A stretch of 57,691 bases of DNA from Paenibacillus sp. A3 (GTDB taxonomy: Bacteria; Bacillota; Bacilli; Paenibacillales; NBRC-103111). The stretch spans positions 1 to 57,691 of the forward strand of contig NZ_JTHN01000144.1 of assembly GCF_001399685.1 (NCBI RefSeq), given 5' to 3'. The first letter of the stretch is position 1. The number at the start of each line of letters is the position of its first letter. Both the position numbers and the translations under genes were made by a program. Shown here one piece after another: positions 50,148 to 57,691 of this stretch. The notes beneath the pieces are model-generated. The model saw only the letters and a program-made list of their open reading frames with translations. It ran no database searches and was not told the DNA's origin.

Positions 50148-50258
50148 AAAAGGTCGGAGGCTTCATGTCCATATCGAATCGGAAATAATTATTTGGCGGA
50201 GTTTCCTTATACGGACAGTTTGAACTTAAAGATTGTGACGCCGAAAGAAGCGGCATAA
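50148..50258 (+). pseudogene. Remnant of a paralog of the 46917 gene
   Basis: The stretch IESDI..YWVDFPYVDSLNLKI of the 46917 protein is matched here by nearly the same bases (ATCGAATCGGA, then CGGACAGTTTGAACTTAAAG and ACGCCGAAAGAAG), but single-base losses break the frame and no start is present. It lies between the toxin gene and a terminator. Confidence 0.8.
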
Positions 50259-50363
50259 CCAGAACCGTGAAAGTCTCATTCCCGCGAATGCGTTGGGTGG
50301 GACTCTTTTCTGCTGGTCCGTTTGTTGCAAATGGGGGTCGATCGGAATGGAATTCCGGTTTTG
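50257..50363. repeat. Direct repeat, left copy (terminator plus DUF421 3' end)
   Basis: About 107 bases nearly the same as 56773-56880. It holds a terminator hairpin (50272-50281 with 50295-50304, then CTTTTC) and, on the minus strand, codons for QNRNSIPIDPHLQ, a decayed copy of the DUF421 protein end (QNRNPIPIDPNLQ). Confidence 0.85.
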
Positions 50364-50369
50364 ATTTCA

Positions 50370-50393
50370 TACTGAATATTGCAATATTCAGTA
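50370..50393. promoter_or_regulatory. 24-bp perfect palindrome, likely operator
   Basis: TACTGAATATTGCAATATTCAGTA reads the same on both strands. The form fits PadR-type operators, and DUF4180 genes often neighbour PadR regulators. It lies ~60 bases before the DUF4180 gene, right at the edge of the direct repeat. Confidence 0.7.
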
Positions 50394-50453
50394 ATATGTT
50401 ACTATATAACATGGTATTAGATTTAATTCGTTGAAAGAGGTACGAAAAAATAT

Positions 50454-50777
50454 GTGGAATGCGCTTCTGCCGAAGCGCCGCTGCGTACAGGACAGGATAC
50501 GTTGGATCTGATCGCAGCATGCATTGAACATGATACCAATCTATTGGTGGTTCACGCTGAGACGCTTTCCGACGATTTTTTCAACCTTAGAACGGGTCTG
50601 GCAGGAGAGATGCTGCAAAAATTCGTGAACTATCGCTTGAAGACAGCCATCATTATAACGAACGAGTTGATTGTCAAAGGGAAATTTAAAGAGCTGCTTG
50701 CCGAAGCAAACAAAGGAAATGATTTCAGGGTATTCGGCAGCGCCGGGGAAGCGGAAGGGTGGCTTCTTGGCTTGTAA
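50454..50777 (+). CDS. DUF4180 protein, N-terminally short
   Basis: 107 residues from GTG 50454 (AGAGGT 12 bases upstream). The core is typical: QDTLDLIAACIEHDTNLLVVH, then FFNLRTGLAGEMLQKFVNYRLK and GNDFRVFGS. Family members start some 15 residues earlier (xxxYVEC..); here only KKYVECA is open upstream, without an ATG, so the gene is truncated at the insertion edge or uses GTG. Function unknown. Confidence 0.75.
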   Translation: MECASAEAPLRTGQDTLDLIAACIEHDTNLLVVHAETLSDDFFNLRTGLAGEMLQKFVNYRLKTAIIITNELIVKGKFKELLAEANKGNDFRVFGSAGEAEGWLLGL

Positions 50778-51136
50778 CGAAATGGAGCACAACCACCGAG
50801 AGCAAATAAAGCGATTTACGTGCCTGTAATGCTGTCATTTGGAAGGGAACCGTTGCTTACAAAAGCAGAAGTCCCCTTGTTTGCATGAGCCGAAAATAAA
50901 CGAAATGCAAGCAAGATTACCCGTCCTTCATCAAATGGGAATATTGTTCGCAATAAGGCTTGCACAAAAACAACGAAAAAAACGGTAAACGCTTTCAACC
51001 AAGGAATAAAACACTTTTAGAAAGTACAGTGATGATTTTTCCAGCACAATATCAAGAACTTCTTTCAGATCCGTCGAGTCGGGAAAATCATAAGTACTGC
51101 CATTTCGCTTTCTCCTCCTCTCATTTTCTTATGCAC
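50778..51136. other. Decayed stretch, no intact gene
   Basis: About 360 bases. On the minus strand there are two ORF pieces in different frames, with a good ribosome binding site (GGAGGAG near 51115) and MAVLMIFP at the start, followed by a shift into DSTDLKEVLDIVLEKSSLYF and then a hydrophobic run (FTVFFVVFVQALL). It looks like a broken small membrane-protein gene. I do not recognise the family. Confidence 0.5.
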
Positions 51137-52375
51137 TTAAAATTTTATGAAGGTAATCGTAAATTTTGTATAGGTATATCTCTCACTCTCAACTTTAATC
51201 AAGGCTTGATGTGCTTCGATAATGGCTTTGACTAGCGCCAAGCCAATCCCTGACGAATCATGCTTTTTAGAACCTCCAGCTTTGTAGAATCGATCAAAAA
51301 TATGCGGCAATTCCTCAGCGGCAATTCCTTCTCCGAAGTCTTGAATCACCAGCTCCGTATAGATCGGTGTATCTTTGACTTGAATTATAATTTTCCCGCC
51401 GGGTTTGGAATGCTCGATCGCATTCTTCAACAGGTTCAGCAAAGCTTCCTGCATCCATATTTTATCGTGAACAACGACTATTTCTTCCGGCGCATCCCAG
51501 TCAATCGACATATGATTATCACTGATCATGGTTTCCAAGCGATCCAGAACTTCCTCGATGGTCTCCACCAAATTGGCTGGTTCTTTATCAAATGATATGG
51601 CTCTGGCGTCGATTTTCGCTACCTTTAACAAATTTTGAATTAAGACATTCATTCTGGAGATTTGAACATCATTATTTTGCAATAGTTGAACTTGCTGCTG
51701 GCGGGGCAAGCTTTCATTCAACAGCATCTCATTGTATATGGATATAGTGGAAAGCGGCGTTTTTAATTGATGGGATATATCCTGCAGTATTTGTCTTAAA
51801 AAATCCCTCTCTTCAAGCAGACCCTGCATGCTTTTTCTAATAATATCTTTCATGGATCGAAATGAAGCCGCCAGCTTGGCGAGATCCCCTTCTTTATTTT
51901 CGTTTATGACAACCGAGTAATCCCCGTCGATTATTTTTTTTGCTGTCGAAGTAAGCTGTCTAATTTTATTGAAGACCATCTTGTATTGCATGTAATTTGC
52001 CAATAAAAGCATAAATCCGAAACAAAACAATCCCCAAAAAATAAATTGATTATGGCTAAGCATATGGTTATTTAAAAGGGGAAAAAGCTCTGACTCCAGA
52101 TCTTCGTATAATCCATATTGCCTTAAGATCTCTCTCCCTTTTTCCTGATACTTACTTGAATCAGAAGAATGGCTTGTTAAGACTTTCATAATTTCCGCTT
52201 CATTCTCGGGATGTTGTTCGACCAATCTGGCCGTAATTTCCCCCCAAGCTGTAATAGAATCGTTTTTCAAATGATCGTAAAACAGTTGTTGCGTAATAAA
52301 CTGGTATATGGTAAATAGAGCTAGCAGAACGGCTACTATCGTCATATAGCCTTTCAACTCGGTATTTTTCATCAT
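51137..52375 (-). CDS. Sensor histidine kinase (HAMP, OmpR-partner type)
   Basis: 412 residues. Membrane segments at ~10-30 and ~112-132 flank an ~80-residue extracellular loop. HAMP-like linker, then DISHQLKTPLSTISIYNE (phosphoacceptor His), N box LNLLKNAIEHSKPGG, G boxes DFGEGI and GIGLALVKAI. Two ATGs in tandem (52375, 52372). Starts 1 base after the response-regulator stop. Together with the ABC genes upstream it forms a sensor/export operon of the BceRS-AB kind. Confidence 0.9.
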   Translation of the reverse strand: MMKNTELKGYMTIVAVLLALFTIYQFITQQLFYDHLKNDSITAWGEITARLVEQHPENEAEIMKVLTSHSSDSSKYQEKGREILRQYGLYEDLESELFPLLNNHMLSHNQFIFWGLFCFGFMLLLANYMQYKMVFNKIRQLTSTAKKIIDGDYSVVINENKEGDLAKLAASFRSMKDIIRKSMQGLLEERDFLRQILQDISHQLKTPLSTISIYNEMLLNESLPRQQQVQLLQNNDVQISRMNVLIQNLLKVAKIDARAISFDKEPANLVETIEEVLDRLETMISDNHMSIDWDAPEEIVVVHDKIWMQEALLNLLKNAIEHSKPGGKIIIQVKDTPIYTELVIQDFGEGIAAEELPHIFDRFYKAGGSKKHDSSGIGLALVKAIIEAHQALIKVESERYTYTKFTITFIKF

Positions 52376-52376
52376 C

Positions 52377-53072
52377 TTACTTTTTGCTCACATCCTTACT
52401 CCAACGATAACCCAATCCTCTTTGGGTGACGATAAACTGCGGATTTTTGGGGTCGTGTTCAATTTTGTCTCTTAAACGCTTAATGTATACAGATAACGTG
52501 TTTTCATCAAAAAAAACATCATCTCCATCCGTTATTTTCAGTAGGATTTCATTTCTTTTTAATGCCTTGTGGGCGTTCATCATGAAAGCGGTCAGAAGCT
52601 TATATTCTAAATTCGTTAATGGAATACATTCATGATTTTTATAAGCTTTGACTTGGCTCGTATCGATTTTTATATTCTCGGATGTTAAGATCACTGAAGA
52701 AGTTTCGAGCCGCGCTTGTTTCCGCAATTGCACTTTCACTCTGGACATGAGTTCCTTGACTCGAAAAGGTTTCGTAATATAATCGTCCCCGCCAATATCC
52801 AGTCCCATTACCACATTTGCTTCTTCATCCAGAGCGGTTAAGAAAATAACTGACGAATCGTTTTGTTTTTTGAAATGCAGACATAAATCATAGCCGTTTC
52901 CATCCGGAAGGCCGATATCCAGGATAGCCAAATCAAAAGTATCACGATCAAACTGCTGTTTCGCTTCTTTTACACCAGAGGCTCTGACCACCTCATAACC
53001 TTCATTTATCAATGAAAATTCAATGGCTAGACCAAGAGCCTCATCATCTTCAACAAGCAATATTTTATTCAA
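52377..53072 (-). CDS. OmpR-family response regulator
   Basis: 231 residues. Receiver: LLVEDDEALG, phosphoacceptor Asp in LAILDIGLPDGNG (~51), KPF later; winged-helix DNA-binding end: LTNLEYKLLTAFMMNAHKAL, NTLSVYIKRLRDKIEHDPKNP, IVTQRGLGYRWSKD. It regulates the ABC transporter and peptide genes in such operons. An 88-base gap separates it from the permease gene upstream. Confidence 0.92.
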   Translation of the reverse strand: MNKILLVEDDEALGLAIEFSLINEGYEVVRASGVKEAKQQFDRDTFDLAILDIGLPDGNGYDLCLHFKKQNDSSVIFLTALDEEANVVMGLDIGGDDYITKPFRVKELMSRVKVQLRKQARLETSSVILTSENIKIDTSQVKAYKNHECIPLTNLEYKLLTAFMMNAHKALKRNEILLKITDGDDVFFDENTLSVYIKRLRDKIEHDPKNPQFIVTQRGLGYRWSKDVSKK

Positions 53073-53160
53073 GTATGTTCTCTCCTTTTCCTTAATACCA
53101 CTCCAGCCATTGATCAGTAAATCAGAACAGCCCGACTATAAAATAGCCAGGCCCTCGGTA

Positions 53161-55149
53161 TTATTGTTCCCTGATAACATCAATGAGATTATCTTTTTGG
53201 ATTTTTCTCAGCGGGACTAGAACAGATACGTAACTGATGAACAAAGCGGAAACAAACGTTATGAAACAAGCCTCATAGGGGATCGTCCATTGGATTTTCA
53301 TAACACCGGAAGCAGCCAAATACATAATATAAGAAAGTATACAACCGAAAAAGATCCCTTGCAAACTTCCGGAAAAACCGTAAATCAGCGCTTCATAGAT
53401 GATCATTTTTTTCAAATCCCTTTGTGACATGCCTATGGATTTTAACGCAGCCAGTTCTTTTCGTCTGATTATGATACTGATTGTAATCGTATTGAGGATA
53501 TTGAGACTGCCAATCAAAGAAATGACCGTAATAAAACCATATACAAGCACTTTGATAACGAGCTCTGATTCTTTCTTTGCTTTATTCTCATCCAGGTGAT
53601 TAACGATTGTAATGTCGTGTTTTGTTCCAACGGTCTGCTGGATGTCCGCAACGGTCGCGAGAGATTGAGTCGCATCCTTCAAATTGATTCTAAAACTGGA
53701 GTCCTGTTCGTAAACTTCGGATACATTTTCAATCGACTTCAATAGTTCCCCGGTTTGCTGGCTTTCTACTAAAGAATCAGGAGTATCATGTTTCAGATAG
53801 ATGGTTAGATCCGATTTAGCAGACGAATCGTTCACATATTTGGATTCAAATGCGATATCCATGATCGACGAGAAAGTAATAAACAATACACTGCTTATAA
53901 TAATTGACAAGATCGTAATGGTATAACGATTTTTATTTCTTTTTACATTTTTCAAGGCCAGGCTTAAGGGAAAAGATAAAGGCTTTTTCAGCGCGGTATT
54001 CTTTTGTTTTTTGATCGCTTCTTTTTTAATTGACAACCTGCTGCTGATTGCCAGCAATGGGGATATTCTGCCTGCAAAAAAAGCCGGGTAATAACTGGAC
54101 GCTAATACGGCCGTCAGGGTAATGATCGAACTGATCAATAAAATGTGCCAATCAATATGAAAGAACGAAACACGTGCGCCATCTTCTAATAAAATCAAGA
54201 AAATGGATTGGAGAGCGGCAAGCGCCAATAAGCTGCATACAATCCCAAGCGGTATGGCGATGACAGCCAGCACGGCAGCTTCTCTCATAACGATTTGTCT
54301 AATTTGCTTTCGCGTAGCGCCGATGCTTCTCAATAAGCCGAACTGCTTCATCCGCTCTACGACGCTGATTTGAAAAGCGTTATAAATGACCACAGCCGTC
54401 GCGATCACCACAATACTGACGACGATGACCAGCATGGCCAAAATCGATTGATTCGATTCCGGTTTCAAAACTCTGATCAATTCTTCATTGATAACAATAT
54501 TCTCGTCTTCGGTTAGTGATTTTATTTCCTCTAAAACCTCATTAAAGTTTGCTTTCTGATTAATTTCGACTACTATCCTGCCTTCTCCAAGAGCAAAATC
54601 GCGTTTATATGTTAATAATCGGGCCAAGTTATTTTTCTGTGTAAATGCGCGATTATCCAGTAAACCAACCAGTTGATATGTTTTTCCATCCAACTCAAAT
54701 GAGTCGCCGATCTGAAGATCGGCTTTGATATGTGGAAGCGCCCATGAATCGACAGCAGCTTCATAGTCATTGGCCGGTAATTTGCCATCCATGAGGCTGT
54801 AGGTTAAAAATTCCAAGGCGCGATGATCAGCGAAATTCATTTGTACAGAAATCTCTCCAACCGGAACGATGTCACCCTGAGATATGAAACCAAACGATAC
54901 AATTTGGGGATTATACCTGATTTTATTTACTATCGTTTCATCGTAATTTGAAATACCGGCATGAAAAGAAACCCCGTTTAACTTCTTGATGTTCTCGATT
55001 TGGGAAAGCTGCGATCCTTTCATAAACAGGCCGATCGTGGAAATTAACGCTACAGAGAGTACGATTCCGACCAAGGTCAAAATGGTTCGTTTGATATTCC
55101 CCTTTAAATACTTGCTGCTTAATTGTTTATAGCTGCTGATCAAAATCAT
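53161..55149 (-). CDS. FtsX/MacB-type ABC permease
   Basis: 662 residues. Membrane segment near residues 20-40, a large extracellular domain (~45-225), then three segments, a second shorter loop and three more at the end; FtsX-type motifs (VVERMKQFGLLRSIGATRKQI, IIRRKELAALKSIGMSQRDL). It is a BceB-like or MacB-like exporter or flippase. The start overlaps the ATPase gene by 23 bases. GGAGGAGA is close to the ATG; a TTG six bases later is an alternative. Confidence 0.9.
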   Translation of the reverse strand: MILISSYKQLSSKYLKGNIKRTILTLVGIVLSVALISTIGLFMKGSQLSQIENIKKLNGVSFHAGISNYDETIVNKIRYNPQIVSFGFISQGDIVPVGEISVQMNFADHRALEFLTYSLMDGKLPANDYEAAVDSWALPHIKADLQIGDSFELDGKTYQLVGLLDNRAFTQKNNLARLLTYKRDFALGEGRIVVEINQKANFNEVLEEIKSLTEDENIVINEELIRVLKPESNQSILAMLVIVVSIVVIATAVVIYNAFQISVVERMKQFGLLRSIGATRKQIRQIVMREAAVLAVIAIPLGIVCSLLALAALQSIFLILLEDGARVSFFHIDWHILLISSIITLTAVLASSYYPAFFAGRISPLLAISSRLSIKKEAIKKQKNTALKKPLSFPLSLALKNVKRNKNRYTITILSIIISSVLFITFSSIMDIAFESKYVNDSSAKSDLTIYLKHDTPDSLVESQQTGELLKSIENVSEVYEQDSSFRINLKDATQSLATVADIQQTVGTKHDITIVNHLDENKAKKESELVIKVLVYGFITVISLIGSLNILNTITISIIIRRKELAALKSIGMSQRDLKKMIIYEALIYGFSGSLQGIFFGCILSYIMYLAASGVMKIQWTIPYEACFITFVSALFISYVSVLVPLRKIQKDNLIDVIREQ

Positions 55150-55852
55150 TCTCCTCCAGCCTATGTCTTTTTCTCAGCTGCCGTTGATCGGAAATGATTT
55201 TACCGTCTTCTATTGTAACGACCCGGTCAGAAGCCGATGCAATCGTTAGATCGTGCGTAATCAATACAATGGTCTGATTGTATTTTTTGGCTGTTAATCT
55301 TAATAAATCCATGACTTCCTTCGTATTTCGCGTATCCAGATTACCTGTGGGTTCATCGGCCAGAATCAAATGCGGCCGATTTATAAGCGCCCTGCCAATG
55401 GAGACCCGTTGCTGTTGGCCGCCAGACAATTCGGAAGGCAAGTGATTCTTCCGTTCATGAAGCCCCAGGATTTCAATAATTTCATTCAGATACGGCGTAT
55501 CTATCGGTTCATCATCCAATAACGTGGGCAAAGCGATATTTTCCTGAACATTCAATACGGGGATCAAATTAAAAAATTGAAAAATAAACCCGACTTTTCT
55601 TCTTCTGAATATCGAAAGCTCATCATCTGTATAATCATAAATATTATTGTCTCCAATGAATACTTGTCCTGAACTTGGCCGATCCAACCCTCCTAAAATA
55701 TGCAGCAGTGTACTTTTTCCAGAGCCGGAAACACCTACGATGGAGACAAATTCTCCTTGCTGAATAGAAAGACTAATCCCTTTTAAGGCATACACCCTGT
55801 TATTGCCTTCACCATAACTTTTAACTACATTTTCCAGTCGTACGATTTCCAT
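55127..55852 (-). CDS. ABC transporter ATP-binding protein (MacB/LolD/BceA type)
   Basis: 241 residues from the ATG at 55852 ([16 protein letters not shown]), behind GAAAGGGCGAACG; the longer frame from 55891 overlaps the preceding gene. Walker [15 protein letters not shown] (~40-53), Q loop FQFFNLIP, signature LSGGQQQRV, Walker [13 protein letters not shown], then H loop VLITHD. Works with the FtsX-type permease. Confidence 0.95.
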   Translation of the reverse strand: MEIVRLENVVKSYGEGNNRVYALKGISLSIQQGEFVSIVGVSGSGKSTLLHILGGLDRPSSGQVFIGDNNIYDYTDDELSIFRRRKVGFIFQFFNLIPVLNVQENIALPTLLDDEPIDTPYLNEIIEILGLHERKNHLPSELSGGQQQRVSIGRALINRPHLILADEPTGNLDTRNTKEVMDLLRLTAKKYNQTIVLITHDLTIASASDRVVTIEDGKIISDQRQLRKRHRLEENDFDQQL

Positions 55853-55877
55853 ATCGTTCGCCCTTTCAACAGTCAGC

Positions 55878-56597
55878 TCAATCTTGTACATCTACAAAAT
55901 TTACTTTTTCAGCGCTATCGGCATACACGTTCTCGATTTCCTTTAGAACCTTGTTCACCTCATCTTTATTCTTATAATCGAAACTACCCTTTTGAAAATG
56001 AATCAATGAGATCGTTGACTCGGCTTCGGTTAATTTGTTGTAAGTTTGGTCGTCAACAATAACAAGGTCCATTGTTGGTCTATACCCGATCCATGCCTGA
56101 TGTTTAACATACTGTACGGGTACCATCTGACCGTTCAAATCGATTTGACCATTCTTCATTTCGAAATCACTTGAAGAGTAGAACAGATTATGACCACTAG
56201 ATAATTCTTTTATGCCGGTTACAGGCTCTGAAATAATGGACGTGCTCCCAGGATCTTTTCTGGCTCTGATCATCCCCTTCTTGACGAATTGCTCAACTGT
56301 GGATCGATTAACCACCGAATACTTGATATCTCGGGTTTCAAATTGTTGACCAGTTTCTTTCTGATCTTGCTCTGACAGTTTAGAGATTATTTTTGTTGTA
56401 ACCAACTTCAATTTGTAATCCATCGTTTGTTTGGTGTTATCTTTATACAACTGCTTGACTTTATTAACATCTTTTTCTGTGCCGATAACTACAATTCCAT
56501 TGACCGATTGCGATGGACCTTCTACAAAACGTTTTACTCCAAATCCTATACCTGCAAAAATAACGATAACCAACGCGAAAACTATAATTCTTTTCAT
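55878..56597 (-). CDS. Membrane-anchored extracellular protein, first gene of the ABC operon
   Basis: 239 residues. One N-terminal membrane anchor (IIVFALVIVIFAGIGFGV); the rest is outside the cell, rich in charged and beta-strand-forming residues. No family recognised. It is the first gene of the five-gene unit and probably an accessory or substrate-sensing partner of the exporter. A TATAAT lies upstream at about 56625-56630 on the minus strand, but no good -35, as expected if the response regulator activates it. Confidence 0.75.
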   Translation of the reverse strand: MKRIIVFALVIVIFAGIGFGVKRFVEGPSQSVNGIVVIGTEKDVNKVKQLYKDNTKQTMDYKLKLVTTKIISKLSEQDQKETGQQFETRDIKYSVVNRSTVEQFVKKGMIRARKDPGSTSIISEPVTGIKELSSGHNLFYSSSDFEMKNGQIDLNGQMVPVQYVKHQAWIGYRPTMDLVIVDDQTYNKLTEAESTISLIHFQKGSFDYKNKDEVNKVLKEIENVYADSAEKVNFVDVQD

Positions 56598-56725
56598 CTG
56601 ACTGCTCCTTTATCATTGATAGTCTGGATTATAGACGAGATTTCTTAACAAATGAATGACTTTTGTCTAACCATTTGATCTTTTCGCTTACATTTTCGTA
56701 AGAATCGAGATTACGACTTTGCCTT

Positions 56726-56769
56726 TGAAAAGATGCTGGAGAAGTTGAACCGCGAAATCCGGGGCCTTG
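56726..56769 (+). pseudogene. 44-base remnant of the RelE/ParE toxin gene
   Basis: These bases match 49900-49943 (TGAAAAGATGCTGGAGAAGT and on, coding EKMLEKLNREIG) with a few changes. Nothing of the rest of the gene is present; it joins directly to the right copy of the repeat. Confidence 0.85.
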
Positions 56770-56772
56770 TCA

Positions 56773-56880
56773 AACCAGAACCGTAAAAGTCCCATGCCCG
56801 CGTAAAACGTTGGGTGGGACTCTTTTCTAATGGTCCGTTTATTGCAAATTGGGGTCGATTGGAATGGGATTCCGGTTTTG
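56773..56880. repeat. Direct repeat, right copy (terminator plus DUF421 3' end)
   Basis: Matches 50257-50363. Here the minus-strand codons are the true end of the DUF421 gene. The terminator hairpin is kept (AGTCCCATGCCC/GGGTGGGACT). With the relE remnant next to it, this is a second copy of the same junction, differing at roughly one base in ten. Confidence 0.85.
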
Positions 56881-57417
56881 CTTTACTTCTTGAAAGAGGA
56901 TGCTTTGTTCCAATACCGCGCCGTCTGATTTCAGTCCAAGCAGGCGTTCGAATTCTCCGATCGTAAGCGGCTTGGCATGCCGCATCAATTCGTATCCGAC
57001 TTGACCGTTTGATTCCAGCGTAGCGGTTTTGACGTCGGTAATATTGGAAATTCCTTGTTGCCGCAGCCGCATCTCCAGTTGATCGACGGTCATGCGAATG
57101 GCGCGCAAATTGTCAGGCACAAGCTGCCCGTTTTCGATAACGACTTTGGATTTTGCCGTCATGATCTTTTCGAACCAGTCAAATTTTACTTGTAAATATT
57201 CAATGATGATCAGCACTACGATAAAAACCGCAGCCGAACCGGCGGCAATCCAGAGCCGATTGTTGGCAATCGGTTGAACAATGGTCGTGCCGATAGAGAT
57301 CATAATGACGGTTGTGGCTACGCTCATTTGAGAGATTGACTTTCTGCCTGCGATACGCAGAAGTATCATGCCGGTAATAACTAATAAAGCAGATTTCCAA
57401 ATCCAAGCCAGCTCCAT
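56839..57417 (-). CDS. DUF421 membrane protein (YetF/YrbG-like)
   Basis: 192 residues from ATG 57417 behind AAAGGAGG. Three N-terminal membrane segments (WIWKSALLVITGMILLRIAG; VATTVIMISIGTTIV; WIAAGSAAVFIVVLII), then the DUF421 cytosolic domain (KSKVVIENGQLVPDNLRAIR, MTVDQLEMRLRQQGI, VKTATLESNGQVGYEL). Function unknown for the family; B. subtilis copies are linked to spores and stress. Its 3' end lies in the direct repeat. Confidence 0.92.
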   Translation of the reverse strand: MELAWIWKSALLVITGMILLRIAGRKSISQMSVATTVIMISIGTTIVQPIANNRLWIAAGSAAVFIVVLIIIEYLQVKFDWFEKIMTAKSKVVIENGQLVPDNLRAIRMTVDQLEMRLRQQGISNITDVKTATLESNGQVGYELMRHAKPLTIGEFERLLGLKSDGAVLEQSILFQEVKQNRNPIPIDPNLQ

Positions 57418-57547
57418 GCGAGCAGCCTCCTTTTGGGGCGTATGGATTATAATCCATAAAATGGACAAGTGATCCCGGAATTATTCATGAAGAGTTACCT
57501 GGGGAAATTGGCTGTTTTGTATCATGAGCCCTGCATATTAACGTGCT

Positions 57548-57606
57548 GCACGCAATGGAAAAGCGGATTTGGCTGTTATAAACGATAATGCTTTACGACG
57601 TATCAA
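57548..57606 (+). pseudogene. Phd/RelB-type antitoxin remnant
   Basis: The frame reads ARNGKADLAVINDNALRRI, matching TRNGEADLVVMSHEAFRRM of the antitoxin at 49549. An in-frame stop lies just before it and no start is found. It is the third trace of toxin-antitoxin material in the last 8 kb. Confidence 0.7.
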
Positions 57607-57629
57607 GCCCTCTCCTAATAGAGGGCTTG
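57604..57629. repeat. 10-bp inverted repeat near the window end
   Basis: CAAGCCCTCT (57604-57613) and AGAGGGCTTG (57620-57629) pair perfectly around a 6-base loop; no T run on either side, so it is not a clear terminator. I see nothing else in 57630-57691. Confidence 0.6.
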
Positions 57630-57691
57630 AGCTTGTTGAGAAACCCGCTTCGCGTATAAATTTTTTAGCATACGCCGGTGGGGTATATCCC

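Noticed and set aside
51000..51130. A small intact gene on the minus strand starting MAVLMIFP
   Set aside because: The frame stops after about a dozen codons, and the likely continuation is in another frame; treated as a broken gene.

Overview
The window looks like chromosomal DNA of a moderately GC-rich Bacillota of the Paenibacillus/Brevibacillus type. Evidence: strong AAGGAGG-type ribosome binding sites, a giant surface protein with three C-terminal S-layer homology domains, a YesMN-type sensor/regulator pair beside a sugar ABC importer, and orthologs of Bacillus YkuK and DUF421 proteins. All product names come from motifs and family resemblance read by eye; no database search was run.

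Layout. 1-1152 is the 3' end of a fused FecCD (FhuB-like) iron permease. 1153-2392 has no large gene but is busy: a strong promoter, two tiny ORFs with good ribosome binding sites, two terminators, and three tRNA genes (Glu-UUC, Gln-UUG and an odd one reading GUC). These lead into ykuK (RNase H-like), kptA (RNA 2'-phosphotransferase) and tatD. A 74-base tandem duplication and a ~157-base hairpin element follow. 4677-8880 (minus strand) holds a secreted papain-like protease with a secreted partner, a SEC-C protein and a Tat-exported PhoX phosphatase. 9073-17689 is one block: GNAT, DUF6916, three tandem phage-tail-collar (MdpB-type) proteins and a 2044-residue surface protein. 17856-25762 is a tight five-gene operon (SWIM zinc finger, HEAT repeat, MoxR AAA+, DUF5682, VWA) with the same parts as E. 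coli yehL-yehM-yehP-yehQ. 25864-30430 is a DNA-repair operon (DnaE-type polymerase, DUF72, family-4-like uracil-DNA glycosylase) behind two LexA-like boxes. An AT-rich beta-helix gene (minus) separates it from a carbohydrate ABC importer and its YesM/YesN two-component system (32859-39259). MarR/DUF3147 and a DHODH-membrane fusion follow.

42112-42696 is a 585-base non-coding stretch with inverted repeats and a strong promoter. It leads to a 29-codon leader ORF and a terminator just ahead of rtcB, so rtcB looks attenuated. An AAA+ ATPase, a PPOX flavoprotein and two small paralogs of unknown function follow. From about 47.3 kb the DNA turns AT-rich and patchy: an orphan ParA, an XRE regulator, a Phd/RelE toxin-antitoxin pair, decayed gene pieces, a truncated DUF4180 gene, and a five-gene ABC/two-component operon. 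That operon lies between two diverged copies of the same relE-terminator-DUF421 junction. The window ends with DUF421 and an antitoxin remnant.

How parts may work together. YkuK, KptA, TatD, the extra tRNAs and RtcB all point to RNA end processing and repair, held in two loci 40 kb apart. The SWIM-HEAT-MoxR-DUF5682-VWA set resembles known MoxR/VWA chaperone-type assemblies but has no established job. The tail-collar trio and giant S-layer protein probably build or decorate a surface structure. These three are the best candidates for undescribed biology.
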